From: an uncultured Planctomycetales bacterium
GTDB taxonomy: Bacteria; Planctomycetota; Planctomycetia; Isosphaerales; Isosphaeraceae
Assembly (NCBI GenBank): GCA_903926465.1
Contig: CAIYJE010000160.1
Coordinates: 1-64,000, forward strand
DNA: 64,000 bases
Direction: 5' to 3'
The notes below the pieces were generated by a model. It worked only from the letters and a program-made list of their open reading frames with translations, did no database searches and was not told the DNA's origin. A program made the position numbers and the translations under genes. Below, piece by piece: positions 63,546 through 64,000 of the stretch. Within the stretch, counting starts at the first letter, position 1. Each line of letters starts with the position of its first letter.

Positions 63546-64000
63546 CGCTCCATCTCCCATACGCCGGTCGACTTCAGACCGGAAGGCCCGCCTTGGCAAC
63601 CCGGGAACGGCTGGAGATCGCAATTGCTACCCGGTTCAAGGGAAAACCAGGGGACAGACATGACTGCTCTCATCCAGAGAGCGGAACATGCAACGATCTC
63701 GCCGGAGCGGCATTGTGCAAAGCATCGTCAGACTGGTCAAGATGAACCAGCGGTCTGACCGTGTAATGAGCTGGACAAGCTGTTTTCAGCGTCCATTTCG
63801 CAGGAAACGGCTCAAAAATTCAGAACCATTCTCGCCACCATGGCCTGGAAATTCCGCACTTTGTCGGAACTCATCCCAAATTGCATACGGGACGGTATTT
63901 GGCTGAACGATAGGCGGTTATGCGTGGCAATCAATACTCAATCGACACATCAGAACAGTTTTTTATGCGGCAACGTCCCTGGAGTATCAGGGACGTTGCC
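63546..64000. other. Intergenic, no supported gene
   Basis: The last 455 bases hold only short open frames without family features. The region probably contains the promoter of the lipid A operon near 63550-63700. Confidence 0.35.
63969..64000. terminator. Hairpin at the window end
   Basis: Perfect 13-bp arms GGCAACGTCCCTG and CAGGGACGTTGCC flank GAGTAT and reach the window edge. It is probably the terminator of a gene beyond the window. Any T-run would lie outside. Confidence 0.7.

Noticed and set aside
63624-63906. Short open frames before the window end
   Set aside because: They lack family features and ribosome-binding sites and overlap a probable promoter region.

Overview
The window looks like a chromosomal segment of a planctomycete (Planctomycetota, probably of the Isosphaeraceae/Gemmataceae type). 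The evidence is a twin-arginine DUF1501 protein, a DUF1570-type HExxH protein, three secreted proteins whose N-terminus carries the planctomycete-type 'LE-x-R-x-LLS' motif, an LpxC-FabZ fusion, and many short uncharacterised genes among scattered housekeeping genes. Base composition appears moderately GC-rich. I see no insertion sequence, prophage, CRISPR array or rRNA. One tRNA (Ala, anticodon GGC) is present.

Layout. 0.6-2.6 kb: a Ser/Thr kinase with an extra C-terminal domain, and a small membrane protein. 2.7-3.7 kb: a secreted CAP-domain protein. 4.2-8.2 kb: a ThiS-ThiG fusion, a DinG-like helicase and a HEAT-like protein. 8.4-13 kb: hisF, then a PilT-type ATPase, a GspE/PilB-type ATPase with its own membrane segments, and a CvpA-like membrane protein, all on the plus strand. 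13-19 kb: two uncharacterised exported proteins, rpsR, a CYTH protein, an LEPR-motif protein, a Gly-rich RRM protein and rpsU. 19-22.6 kb: purB and glutamate dehydrogenase (minus strand), and a creatininase-family hydrolase. 22.9-26.3 kb: a CusF-SCO lipoprotein, an ArsR regulator with a lysine-rich tail and a TolC-like protein. 26.6-31.2 kb: DUF1501, an HNH protein, tRNA-Ala, surE, an FKBP lipoprotein and a GT4 glycosyltransferase. 31.5-36.9 kb: an MMPL/RND exporter, an ABC ATPase and its permease, and a GT2-like enzyme. 36.9-44.2 kb: a class IV aminotransferase, a palindrome-rich intergenic stretch, a 986-residue NHL/Ig-repeat protein and a thioredoxin-fold protein without cysteines. 44.7-52.3 kb: a degenerate NtrC-like regulator, clpB, two related small genes and dnaK. 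52.8-58.9 kb: pheA, a DUF4440-like protein, mtnA with a His-rich partner gene, ald and small hypotheticals. 59.2-63.5 kb: a minus-strand lipid A operon (skp-like, lpxC-fabZ, lpxA, Gfo/Idh/MocA oxidoreductase).

Functional groups. Secretion and motility ATPases (9.2-13 kb), lipid export (31.5-36.2 kb), lipid A synthesis (59-63.5 kb) and proteostasis (clpB/dnaK) form the coherent blocks. Many genes end in long, nearly perfect hairpins, each different in sequence. No single region is clearly a new defence or mobile system. The best leads are protein architectures that lack expected catalytic residues (TlpA-like without CxxC, NtrC-like without GAFTGA, DinG-like without the first Fe-S cysteine), the fused kinase, the membrane-bound GspE, the pair of related small genes between clpB and dnaK, and the hairpin cluster at 38.0-38.6 kb.
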